From: an uncultured Oscillospiraceae bacterium
GTDB taxonomy: Bacteria; Bacillota; Clostridia; Oscillospirales; Oscillospiraceae
Assembly: GCA_947627085.1 (NCBI GenBank)
Contig: CANQUO010000004.1
Span: forward strand, 1-26,382
Reading direction: 5' to 3'
Length of the DNA stretch: 26,382 nt
Below the pieces are notes generated by a model. It saw only the letters and a list, made by a program, of their open reading frames with translations. It did no database searches and was not told where the DNA came from. The position numbers and the translations under genes were made by a program. This document shows, in pieces, positions 1 to 7,059 of this stretch. Within the stretch, counting starts at the first letter, position 1. Each line of letters starts with the position of its first letter.

Positions 1-106
1 CTTTACCTTAACACGGGTACCTTCCTATTCGCTACCTTTTTCTTGTTATATGTTATACTTCATTGTAAACCCTACAGTTTTGGGGAATGATAAAGACCTG
101 ATCGTG

Positions 107-135
107 TTGACAAACAGGTGCTGTTATGGTATAAT
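107..135 (+). promoter_or_regulatory. Sigma-A-type promoter upstream of the toxin-antitoxin pair
   Basis: A TTGACA box at 107-112 and a TATAAT box at 130-135 are separated by exactly 17 nt, and the -10 is also extended (TGGTATAAT). This is a full-consensus promoter. The -10 lies inside the left arm of a 12-bp inverted repeat (130-157), so a protein binding that repeat would block it. It drives toward the antitoxin gene at 282, with a leader of roughly 140 nt. Seen directly; which promoter is used in the cell is inference. Confidence 0.75.
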
Positions 136-157
136 ATCCGCCGTAGCGGATATTATA
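130..157. repeat. Perfect 12-bp inverted repeat covering the -10 box
   Basis: The arms 130-141 and 146-157 are perfect reverse complements (TATAATATCCGC / GCGGATATTATA) around a CGTA loop. The left arm contains the -10 hexamer of the upstream promoter. It could be an operator for the Phd-type antitoxin, since such antitoxins usually autoregulate by binding palindromes at their own promoter, or a hairpin at the 5' end of the transcript. Confidence 0.6.
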
Positions 158-179
158 TTGATTTAACGCCGTTTTTCTC

Positions 180-195
180 CCCGGCTTACGCCGGG
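180..195. repeat. Short perfect hairpin CCCGGC-TTAC-GCCGGG
   Basis: Six-bp perfect stem (180-185 / 190-195) with a TTAC loop, midway between the two candidate promoters of the toxin-antitoxin pair. It is followed by AAAAAC but not by a T-run, so it is not a convincing terminator on the plus strand. On the minus strand it would be followed by the complement of TTTTT at 172-176, giving A rather than T, so it is not a terminator there either. Confidence 0.45.
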
Positions 196-214
196 AACCG
201 AAAAACATGGCTAA

Positions 215-247
215 TATACCATCCCCGCTTTACGGGTATGGTATAAT
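215..247 (+). promoter_or_regulatory. Second inverted repeat with extended -10 box, proximal to the antitoxin gene
   Basis: TATACCAT (215-222) and ATGGTATA (238-245) form an 8-bp inverted repeat that continues inward, after one mismatch, as CCCG/CGGG around a CTTTA loop. The right arm overlaps an extended -10 (TGGTATAAT, 239-247) identical to the upstream promoter's; TATGGTATAAT occurs at both 125-135 and 237-247. There is no good -35 at 17 nt. The arrangement suggests a repeated operator/promoter unit controlling the toxin-antitoxin operon. Confidence 0.5.
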
Positions 248-281
248 CAGACCAAATTTGATGAAATAGGAGGCGGCACCT

Positions 282-515
282 ATGACCCAGGTATCTTTAT
301 CAATGCTCAAGGTCAACGCCGGAAAGTATGTCTCGATGGCTGAGGACGACGAGGAGGTTTTCATCACAAGGAACGGCAAGGTCGTCGCGAAGATCGTGAG
401 CGCCAAGCCGGACAAAAAGGCGGCCTGGAACAATTTGACCGAAATATTTAAGGGGATAAGCTTCACCGACGCCGAGATCGAGGCTATGAGAGAGGAGCGG
501 GTAAGCGGAAGATGA
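282..515 (+). CDS. Type II toxin-antitoxin system antitoxin, Phd/YefM-like
   Basis: A 77-residue protein with the usual size and layout of Phd/YefM antitoxins. An N-terminal DNA-binding half (about residues 3-45) reads VSLSMLKVNAGKYVSMAE then EEVFITRNGKVVAKIV, the strand-turn-strand typical of the fold. An acidic, flexible C-terminal tail would bind and neutralise the toxin. The ATG at 282 has AGGAGG 8 nt upstream. Its stop overlaps the start of the PIN-domain gene by 4 nt (ATGA), so the two are translationally coupled, as expected of antitoxin then toxin. The palindromes over both upstream -10 boxes are natural candidates for autoregulation. The family call comes from sequence resemblance; partner specificity is inferred from adjacency. 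Confidence 0.85.
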   Translation: MTQVSLSMLKVNAGKYVSMAEDDEEVFITRNGKVVAKIVSAKPDKKAAWNNLTEIFKGISFTDAEIEAMREERVSGR

Positions 516-937
516 AAGTCGTCTTTGACACCAACGTGATTCTCGACGCCGCCATGAGCAGGCCGGGCTCCGAGGACTCGCAGGGGCTTATCCGGGCGGT
601 CGTCAATGAGGAGATAGCCGGGCTGGTCACAGCCAACACGATCACCGATATACACTACATCGTGAAGAAGCGATATGGGGACAAGGTCGCCAGAGCCGCG
701 GTCCAGAACACTCTGTATGTATTTGACGTAATCCCAGTGGACGGTGAGTCGTGCATGGACGCGTTGAGCCTCCCGATGGACGACTACGAGGACGCGGTCC
801 TGGCGGTATGCGCGGCGCGGGAGGGCGCCGACTATATCGCCACCGGGGACCAGGGTTTTCTCAACGCAACGAGCCCAATCCAAGTCATGAGCCCGGCGGA
901 CCTGTTGCGTATGATTGAAGAAATAGACGCAAAGTGA
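512..937 (+). CDS. PIN-domain toxin (VapC-like ribonuclease)
   Basis: A 141-residue single PIN domain, the size of VapC-type toxins, which are Mg2+-dependent RNases that cleave tRNA, rRNA or mRNA. The acidic active-site pattern is visible. The N-terminal FDTNVILD supplies the first Asp (residue 6). DDYEDAVLAVCAAREGADYI near residues 90-110 and ATGDQGF near 112-118 supply the later acidic positions. The gene starts inside the antitoxin stop (ATGA) and has only a weak ribosome binding site of its own, fitting coupled translation that keeps toxin below antitoxin. No clear terminator follows; a small CCTCAC/GTGAGG hairpin at 1008-1026 has no T-run. A PIN toxin with a Phd-like antitoxin is a known mixed combination. 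The RNA target cannot be told from sequence. Confidence 0.85.
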   Translation: MKVVFDTNVILDAAMSRPGSEDSQGLIRAVVNEEIAGLVTANTITDIHYIVKKRYGDKVARAAVQNTLYVFDVIPVDGESCMDALSLPMDDYEDAVLAVCAAREGADYIATGDQGFLNATSPIQVMSPADLLRMIEEIDAK

Positions 938-1107
938 AATACCGTGGTCGCGGTAGCGTTTACTATCACGTTTGTTCTTGTTACAACACGACATGCACGA
1001 TCTTTCACCTCACACTTCCCGTGAGGAATAGGGACGCTAGGGGTGTATACTGATGTTGTTCTCAAATAGGCTTTTAAATTTTTAAGAAAATCGGTATGAT
1101 GTTATTC

Positions 1108-1135
1108 AAAAGGCGGGGGGTAGGCCCGCCTTTTT
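1108..1135. terminator. Intrinsic terminator between convergent genes
   Basis: The sequence AAAAGGCGGG (1108-1117) pairs perfectly with CCCGCCTTTT (1125-1134) around a 7-nt loop. The A- and T-tracts make it work in either direction. On the minus strand it overlaps the stop codon of the DUF305 gene (TAA at 1136-1134). On the plus strand it could end toxin-antitoxin transcripts. Confidence 0.8.
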
Positions 1136-1706
1136 ATCTGCAGGCGAGTGACCCGGAAAGTTCACGGAGCTCGCGGACTCCGGTGGACTGGGATTTGATG
1201 ATGTCGTTCAGTATCGGCACGAGGCCCGGGCACAGGGAGTATTGTAATGCCGTCCGCGACATGCGTATGGCGCCCTCGTGGTGGGGGAGCATCTCGCGGA
1301 TAAAGTCGCAGTCGATGTTGTTCCCGGCGGGGGCGGACTCCATCCGGGCGAACATGGCGTCTATTATTGACTCCACCTGCGAGTTGTAGCCGGCGACTGA
1401 GCTCCGGGCGTTTACGGTGCGTGTACAGGTCCGGCGGACGCGCTCCAGGGCCGCGATGCTCTCCGTCTGGGTGGAGATTATATTCTCCGCTATGCGCTGG
1501 AGGGTCAGGTCCGTTGTGTACCTCAAAAGGTTCCGGCTCATCTCGACGGCGGCCCGATGGTGGGGCAGCATCCGGGATATGAAATTGCCGGAGATGGAGT
1601 TCGTAAGGCCGGCGGACTCCATTGCGTTTATCATGTCGGAGAGTATCGTACGGTACTCGGCCAGGTATCTTTGGGCGTTGGCGCTTAAAGAGCATGTGCA
1701 ATTCAT
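1134..1706 (-). CDS. Protein with two tandem DUF305 units
   Basis: A 190-residue helical protein made of two copies of a DUF305-like unit. The signature MLPHH-x-x-A-x-x-MSR occurs as MLPHHRAAVEMSR (His49-His50) and as MLPHHEGAIRMSR (His142-His143). Each copy is preceded by a helix containing I(I/S)DAM and followed by an ALxxS/I(I/A)xxIxxxQ helix. DUF305 proteins are helical bundles, often exported or metal-associated, without a firmly assigned reaction. This one has no signal peptide; its N-terminus (MNCTCSLSANAQ) carries two cysteines. The ATG at 1706 is chosen over the GTG at 1724 because GGGAGG lies 8-10 nt upstream of it. The gene is a single transcription unit ending on a strong terminator. 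No redox or metal gene sits beside it to hint at function. Confidence 0.75.
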   Translation of the reverse strand: MNCTCSLSANAQRYLAEYRTILSDMINAMESAGLTNSISGNFISRMLPHHRAAVEMSRNLLRYTTDLTLQRIAENIISTQTESIAALERVRRTCTRTVNARSSVAGYNSQVESIIDAMFARMESAPAGNNIDCDFIREMLPHHEGAIRMSRTALQYSLCPGLVPILNDIIKSQSTGVRELRELSGSLACR

Positions 1707-1779
1707 AAAATGTACCTCCCACACAGTATATGCGGCTGAAAGTTTATTTGTTTGACCAGTAGCGGAAATGAAAAGTTTG

Positions 1780-1788
1780 TGGTATACT
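1780..1788 (+). promoter_or_regulatory. Extended -10 promoter for the one-carbon operon
   Basis: TGGTATACT matches an extended -10 (TG-n-TATACT) and lies 37 nt before the fhs start codon. No good -35 lies at 17 nt; a TTGACC at 1752-1757 is too far away. The leader is too short for a folate riboswitch. GGAGGG at 1811-1816 is the fhs ribosome binding site. Confidence 0.45.
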
Positions 1789-1825
1789 TGCCTTATAAAA
1801 AATTTTTTACGGAGGGCAAGGGAAC

Positions 1826-3502
1826 ATGGAGATCAAGACCGATATCGAAATAGCCCAGGCGTCAAAGATGGAGCACATCGCGAAGATCGCGGAAATGTGC
1901 GGTATCGACGAAAAATACGTGGAGCAGTACGGAAATTATAAGGCGAAGATAGACCTAAAGCTCCTCTCCGACAGGGCGGAGGAGCCCGACGGGAAACTGG
2001 TGCTGGTCACCGCCATAACCCCCACCCCGGCGGGGGAGGGCAAGACCACCACTACGGTGGGACTTGGCGACGCCCTTCGGAAGATCGGCAAAAAGTCAGT
2101 CATAGCCCTCCGTGAGCCCAGCCTTGGCCCGGTATTCGGCGTCAAGGGCGGCGCCGCCGGAGGCGGGTATGCCCAGGTGGTGCCCATGGAGGATATTAAC
2201 CTCCATTTCACCGGGGATTTTCACGCGATAGGCGCGGCCAATAACCTGCTGGCCGCGATGCTGGACAACCATATCTATCAGGGCAACGCCCTTCACATCG
2301 ACCCCAAGACCATCACCTGGCGCAGGTGCGTGGACATGAACGACCGTCAGCTCCGGTTCGTGGTGGACGGTCTTGGCGGCAAGGTCAACGGCACGCCCAG
2401 GGAGGACGGCTACGACATAACGGTGGCCAGCGAGATAATGGCGGTGTTCTGCCTTTCAAACGACATCATGGACCTTAAAAAGCGCCTTGCCTCCATAATT
2501 GTGGCCTACACCTACGAGGGCGAGCCGGTCACCGCCGGGGACCTGAAGGCCGCGGGGGCGATGGCGGCCCTTTTGAAGGACGCGTTGAAGCCAAACCTCG
2601 TCCAGACGCTGGAGCACACCCCGGCCTTCGTCCACGGCGGGCCCTTCGCCAACATCGCCCACGGCTGTAACTCCATCGTGGCCACGAAAATGGCCCGGAA
2701 GCTGGGGGAGTACTGCGTCACCGAGGCCGGCTTCGGCGCGGACCTGGGCGCGGAGAAATTTCTTGATATAAAGTGCCGCATGGCCGGCCTTCGTCCCGAC
2801 GCCGTGGTCATCGTGGCCACCGTCAGGGCACTTAAGATGCACGGGGGGCTGGACAAAAAGGAGCTGGGGCGCGAGGACCTGGAGGCCCTTCGCCGGGGAC
2901 TTCCCAACCTTCTCCAGCACGTGGAGAACATAACGAAGGTATACGGTCTGCCCGCCGTGGTGGCCATAAACCGCTTCCCCACGGACACCGAGGCGGAGCT
3001 TGCGCTGGTGGAGGCGGAGTGCCGTACGCTTGGCGTCAACGTGGCCCTTTCCGAGGTCTGGGGCAAGGGCGGCGAGGGCGGCATCGAGCTTGCCCGCGAG
3101 GTGGTCAGGCTTTGCTCTGAGCCCAATGATTTCACCTTCTCCTACGAGCTCGACCGGCCCATCGTTGAGAAGCTGGAGACTATATCGAAGCGCATATACC
3201 ACGCCGACGGGGTGGAACTCACGGCCAACGCCAAAAAGCAGGCCCGGAAGCTTACGGAGCTGGGCTTTGGCGGAATGCCCATCTGCATGGCAAAGACGCA
3301 GTACAGCTTTTCCGACGACCCCAAGCTCCTGGGCGCGCCGAAGGGCTTCAAAATAACCGTTCGGAATTTGAAGGTCTCCGCCGGCGCGGGCTTCATCGTG
3401 GCCCTCACCGGGGACGTGATGACCATGCCCGGCCTTCCCAAGGTCCCGGCGGCGGAGAAGATCGACGTGGACGAAAACGGTGTCATTTCGGGCCTATTTT
3501 GA
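1826..3502 (+). CDS. fhs: Formate-tetrahydrofolate ligase
   Basis: A 558-residue protein of full family length (about 556). It makes 10-formyl-THF from formate, THF and ATP, the entry step of one-carbon metabolism in acetogens and purine- or amino-acid-fermenting Clostridia. The nucleotide-binding motif TPTPAGEGKTTTTVGLGD is at residues 66-83, followed by the family-conserved REPSLGPVFGVKGGAAGGG and the NLHFTGDFHAI region. The C-terminus carries AGAGFIVALTGDVMTMPGLP. It acts in the cytoplasm as a homotetramer. It has a strong GGAGGG ribosome binding site and is first gene of a run with a methyltransferase-like gene and fchA. Together these could interconvert formate, 10-formyl-THF and methenyl-THF. 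Nothing appears truncated or unusual. Confidence 0.97.
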   Translation: MEIKTDIEIAQASKMEHIAKIAEMCGIDEKYVEQYGNYKAKIDLKLLSDRAEEPDGKLVLVTAITPTPAGEGKTTTTVGLGDALRKIGKKSVIALREPSLGPVFGVKGGAAGGGYAQVVPMEDINLHFTGDFHAIGAANNLLAAMLDNHIYQGNALHIDPKTITWRRCVDMNDRQLRFVVDGLGGKVNGTPREDGYDITVASEIMAVFCLSNDIMDLKKRLASIIVAYTYEGEPVTAGDLKAAGAMAALLKDALKPNLVQTLEHTPAFVHGGPFANIAHGCNSIVATKMARKLGEYCVTEAGFGADLGAEKFLDIKCRMAGLRPDAVVIVATVRALKMHGGLDKKELGREDLEALRRGLPNLLQHVENITKVYGLPAVVAINRFPTDTEAELALVEAECRTLGVNVALSEVWGKGGEGGIELAREVVRLCSEPNDFTFSYELDRPIVEKLETISKRIYHADGVELTANAKKQARKLTELGFGGMPICMAKTQYSFSDDPKLLGAPKGFKITVRNLKVSAGAGFIVALTGDVMTMPGLPKVPAAEKIDVDENGVISGLF

Positions 3503-3529
3503 TTTGTGATGGATAAGGACGGGCTGAAG

Positions 3530-4117
3530 ATGGACAAGGACGCGCTTCTTGCCGCCTACGGGCAATTCTGGGGTCCGGAGGCGGGACCCTATAACCTGTC
3601 GGCTGAGGGGAAGTACCTTGAATACGCAGTGACACGGTTTTTTGAGGAGCACTTCGCCGTCCCGGAGGGCGCGCTGTTATGCAACATCGGCATCGGGGCG
3701 GGCTTTTGGGACAGGTATCTTTCCTACCGGCTCCGGGGCGGTGAGCTGACGAGCATCGACCGCCTGCCGGAGTGCTGTGACACGCTCCGGGCGGGGCTTG
3801 CGAATGAGCGCAACCCCAACCGGGTAAAAGTGCTCTGCGGCGACTTTTTAACCATGGAGGGCCTGGAAAACCGCTTCGACCTGGTCACCGCGGTGGGCTC
3901 CACACTCCGGGAGAGCGGACGGCCCGCCGCTATGGCCGGCAAGGCCCTGGGCGTTTTGCGCCCCGGCGGATGCCTATACATACAGACGCTCTTTGTGGAC
4001 CCGGGGGAGCTGGATATGGAAGCTCTGTGCCAAACGCGTATCGCCCGGGTGGACGCGGCGATGACCGACAGCGCCTATGGTATTGAAGCCCGATTTTGGA
4101 AGATCACGAAGGAATAA
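3530..4117 (+). CDS. Class I SAM-dependent methyltransferase-like protein
   Basis: About 195 residues with a Rossmann-type methyltransferase core. A glycine-rich motif I (LLCNIGIGAGFWDRYL, about residues 49-64) is followed by an acidic residue after strand 2 (LTSIDRLPE), then GDFL and a motif IV-like FDLVTAVGSTLRE, then VLRPGGCLYIQTLF. The substrate cannot be predicted. The ATG at 3530 is preferred because AAGGA lies about 11 nt upstream; the earlier GTG/ATG at 3506/3509 sit 3-6 nt after the fhs stop with no ribosome binding site. It lies between two folate enzymes in one operon. That could reflect a link to one-carbon metabolism, or simple co-transcription. The N-terminal helix region (AAYGQFWGPEAGPYNLS) did not match any family I know. 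Confidence 0.7.
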   Translation: MDKDALLAAYGQFWGPEAGPYNLSAEGKYLEYAVTRFFEEHFAVPEGALLCNIGIGAGFWDRYLSYRLRGGELTSIDRLPECCDTLRAGLANERNPNRVKVLCGDFLTMEGLENRFDLVTAVGSTLRESGRPAAMAGKALGVLRPGGCLYIQTLFVDPGELDMEALCQTRIARVDAAMTDSAYGIEARFWKITKE

Positions 4118-4138
4118 AAGGAATAAAAGGAGAGACCG

Positions 4139-4762
4139 ATGGAAAACTCCATGCTTTCAATGACCCTTACTGACTTTACCTCCACTCTCGCCTCCAAGTC
4201 CCCGGTGCCGGGGGGAGGGGGAGCGGCGGGACTGGCGGGGGCGCTGGCCTCCGCGCTGGCGTCTATGGTCTGCGGACTTACCTCCGGGAAGAAGAAATAC
4301 GCCGTATATGAGGACGATATTCAGCGGATAGCAAAAAGGGCGGATGAGCTGAGAGCGGAGCTTTTGACGGGTATCGACGCTGACGCTAAGGCGTTCAAGC
4401 CCCTTTCCCGGGCCTACTCCATACCGAAGGACGCGCCGGAGCGGGCCCAGGTCATGGAGGACGCCCTTCGCACCGCCTGCCGGCCGCCCATGGAGATCGC
4501 GGAAAAATGCGGCGAGACGCTGGACCTTTTAGCGGAGCTTGCTCAAAAGGGGAGCGCCATAGCCGTCTCCGACGTGGGCGTGGGGGCCGAGCTTGCAAGG
4601 GCGGCCATCCTCTCCGCCGGGCTCAACGTGAGGATAAACATAAGGTCCATGTCCGACAGGCATTACGCGGAGGACCTTCGGGAGAGACTTGACGCCCTTG
4701 AGAGAAAATACATCCCCATCGCCGACCGGACCTACGGGGCGGTGACGGAGAGGATAGGCTGA
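4139..4762 (+). CDS. fchA: Methenyltetrahydrofolate cyclohydrolase (FTCD cyclodeaminase-type fold)
   Basis: A 207-residue stand-alone member of the formiminotransferase-cyclodeaminase C-terminal family, the length of clostridial FchA. The conserved start (LTDFTSTLASKSPVPGGGGAAG) leads to the small-residue helix ALASALASMVCGLTSGKKKY. The middle has DAKAFKPLSRAYSIPKDAPER and the end AVSDVGVGAELARAAILSAGLNVRIN. FchA interconverts 5,10-methenyl-THF and 10-formyl-THF, the step following fhs in this operon. The cyclodeaminase activity of the same fold, releasing ammonia from formimino-THF in histidine or purine breakdown, is the alternative. AAAGGAG sits 6 nt before the ATG. A tandem GGAATAAAA repeat (4111-4128) lies in the short gap from the preceding gene. 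Confidence 0.88.
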   Translation: MENSMLSMTLTDFTSTLASKSPVPGGGGAAGLAGALASALASMVCGLTSGKKKYAVYEDDIQRIAKRADELRAELLTGIDADAKAFKPLSRAYSIPKDAPERAQVMEDALRTACRPPMEIAEKCGETLDLLAELAQKGSAIAVSDVGVGAELARAAILSAGLNVRINIRSMSDRHYAEDLRERLDALERKYIPIADRTYGAVTERIG

Positions 4763-4772
4763 GGAAAGAGGG

Positions 4773-7055
4773 GTGAAGGATATGAGGAAGCTTTGTGTTT
4801 TCTCGTTCTCCTTCGCCCTTGCCATATTCGCCTGCCAGTATTTCCTGCCACTTTCCGCAATGCCGATAGCGGCGGGAGCGGCGGCGATAACAGGAATTTT
4901 GGCGGCGGTCATATTAAAGGGCAAAAGGCGCCTCGGGGCGGCGATCGCGGCCATCGGCCTTGTGGCGGGTTTTTTATACGATTTCGGCTACGATACCCTC
5001 ATATTCTCAGGGGCCCTCCGGCTTGACGGCAGGACTATGGCGTTCGATGCCACGGTGGCGGATTTTCCCGTGAGCACGGACTACGGGGCGTATGTGGACA
5101 TAAGGATACACCCCGACAAGGGCCCCGCGCTGAAGGCCAGGGCATACGTATTTGACGAGGACGCGTCCTCGCTCCGCCCGGGCGACAGGGTGCGCATGAG
5201 GGCGGATATAAGCAGGGCCGACAGGGTGGAGGAGCGGGAGATAACCGGCTACACATCAAAGGGCTACTTCCTCTTTGCCTCAGACGCCCGGGATATACAG
5301 GTCTCATCCTCCCCGGGGGTGGGGATAACGAATTTCCACAAGTACCTGGCGAGGGCCATACGGGACAAGATAAGGGAGATATTCCCGCTGGGGACGTCGG
5401 ACTTCATGCTGGCGCTGCTCACCGGGGACAGGTCGGAGCTTGACCGGGACACCGGGCTCACCTCCGCCATGGAGCGCTCCGGCGTGAGCCACATCGTGGC
5501 CATATCGGGCCTGCACGTGTCCATATTGGCGGGATTTTTGCTGACTATCCTGGGCCGCAGGCGCTGGGCGGTGTTGACGGCATTGCCGGTACTGTGCCTC
5601 TTTATGGCCGTGTCGGGCTTTTCACCGTCGGTGGTCCGGGCGGTGATAATGCAGGTATTCGTGCTGACGGCGCCGCTTATCATGCGAGAGAGCGACAGCC
5701 TTACAAGTCTGGCCGCCGCGCTGTTGCTTATACTGCTCATAAACCCCTACGCCATAGCCGGTGTGGGGCTCCAGCTGTCCTTTATGGCCACGCTGGGGAT
5801 AATCCTCTTTACCCCGAAGCTGAACGATTTTTTCACAAGGCGACTTCCCGGGGGCAAAAAGCTCCCGGTGCGTATTGCCCGGTGGGTGTCCGGGGCGGTG
5901 TCCGCCACCTTCGGGGCGCTTATCCTGACGACACCGGTGACGGCATACTACTTCGGGTGCCTTTCAATAATAGCGCCGGTGACAAATATACTCGTCCTCT
6001 GGGCCGTGACGCCGGCGTTTTTGCTGGGGGCGCTGGCCGTGGGGGCCGGGTTTGCGTGGCTCCCACTGGGGAGGGTATTGGCCTATGTCCCGGCCCTGGC
6101 GGTGAGGTACATCGAGTGGGTGGTAAAGCTGTTGGCAAAGCCGTTTTTGGCGGCGGTGTACCTGGACGGCCCCGCGGTGACGATATGGTTCGCGCTGACA
6201 TATATCGCGGTGCTTATAATAGTGGCCGCGAAATTGCCGGCGGTGTGGTTTTTGCGGCTGTCGTGCTTATCAATAACGGCCATATGCGTTATATTCGTGG
6301 CGAAGGACCTGCTCGCCGCCTCCGATGGGGGCTACACCATGACGGTGCTGGATGTGGGCCAGGGGCAGGGGATAGTCGTGACGAGCGCTGAATATACCGC
6401 CGTCATCGACTGCGGCTCCCTGACCGACACAGACCCCGGGGAGACGGTGGAGAGGTACGTCCGCTCCATGGGGCGTGACAGGATAGATGCCATAATTTTG
6501 ACACACTACCACAAAGACCACGCCTGCGGCGTTATGAAGCTCATTGCCGACATGGACGTGGGGGCCATAATCGCGCCGTCGCCGCGATTTGCCGAGAGCG
6601 ACCTTGACGACGAGATCGTATCGGCGGCCGGTGACGCCGGAGTGGATATGATATATGTGACGGGCGTGACCGGGTTGGAGATGGGGGACACCACGCTGAC
6701 CATGTATCCGCCAATGGGCCGGGAGACGGAGAACGAGCGGAACCTTATCCTCACAGTGGCAAGCGGGAGATTTGAGACGCTTATAACCGGGGACACGCCG
6801 GGGTATCTGGAGCGGGAGTTCGTCGAGAGATATGACATCGGCGACATAGAGTGCCTGGTGGTGGGCCACCACGGTTCCGCCACCTCCACCACCGAGGCGC
6901 TTTTGCGGGCGGTGACGCCGGAGCTGGCAATAATATCGGTGGGGGACAACAGCTACGGACACCCCACCGAAGAGGTGCTGAAAAGGCTCTCCGACCGGGG
7001 AATAGAGATTTTGCGCACGGATATTGACGGGGACATAAGGGTAAAATCGAGGTGA
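4773..7055 (+). CDS. comEC: ComEC/Rec2 competence DNA-uptake channel protein
   Basis: A 760-residue membrane protein of normal ComEC length. Residues 1-70 hold the first membrane segments. An extracytoplasmic OB-like region (DUF4131 type) runs to about 180. The Competence domain, with many membrane helices, carries the hallmark SGVSHIVAISGLHVSIL near residues 235-251. A metallo-beta-lactamase-fold domain runs from about 523 to the end, with the metal motif THYHKDHACG near 576 and VVGHHGSATS near 696. ComEC carries single-stranded DNA across the membrane, and the C-terminal domain is thought to degrade the non-transported strand. The GTG at 4773 is chosen because GAGG lies about 8 nt upstream; an in-frame ATG at 4782 has its best site too close. 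It starts 10 nt after fchA and ends 4 nt before holA. Confidence 0.95.
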   Translation: MKDMRKLCVFSFSFALAIFACQYFLPLSAMPIAAGAAAITGILAAVILKGKRRLGAAIAAIGLVAGFLYDFGYDTLIFSGALRLDGRTMAFDATVADFPVSTDYGAYVDIRIHPDKGPALKARAYVFDEDASSLRPGDRVRMRADISRADRVEEREITGYTSKGYFLFASDARDIQVSSSPGVGITNFHKYLARAIRDKIREIFPLGTSDFMLALLTGDRSELDRDTGLTSAMERSGVSHIVAISGLHVSILAGFLLTILGRRRWAVLTALPVLCLFMAVSGFSPSVVRAVIMQVFVLTAPLIMRESDSLTSLAAALLLILLINPYAIAGVGLQLSFMATLGIILFTPKLNDFFTRRLPGGKKLPVRIARWVSGAVSATFGALILTTPVTAYYFGCLSIIAPVTNILVLWAVTPAFLLGALAVGAGFAWLPLGRVLAYVPALAVRYIEWVVKLLAKPFLAAVYLDGPAVTIWFALTYIAVLIIVAAKLPAVWFLRLSCLSITAICVIFVAKDLLAASDGGYTMTVLDVGQGQGIVVTSAEYTAVIDCGSLTDTDPGETVERYVRSMGRDRIDAIILTHYHKDHACGVMKLIADMDVGAIIAPSPRFAESDLDDEIVSAAGDAGVDMIYVTGVTGLEMGDTTLTMYPPMGRETENERNLILTVASGRFETLITGDTPGYLEREFVERYDIGDIECLVVGHHGSATSTTEALLRAVTPELAIISVGDNSYGHPTEEVLKRLSDRGIEILRTDIDGDIRVKSR

Positions 7056-7059
7056 GACC

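Noticed and set aside
1..106. End of a gene at the left edge
   Set aside because: No frame with plausible composition, start or ribosome binding site was found on either strand; the DNA is AT-rich non-coding.
1096..1389. Plus-strand 97-codon frame opposite the DUF305 gene
   Set aside because: It starts inside the terminator and is antisense to a gene with duplicated conserved motifs.
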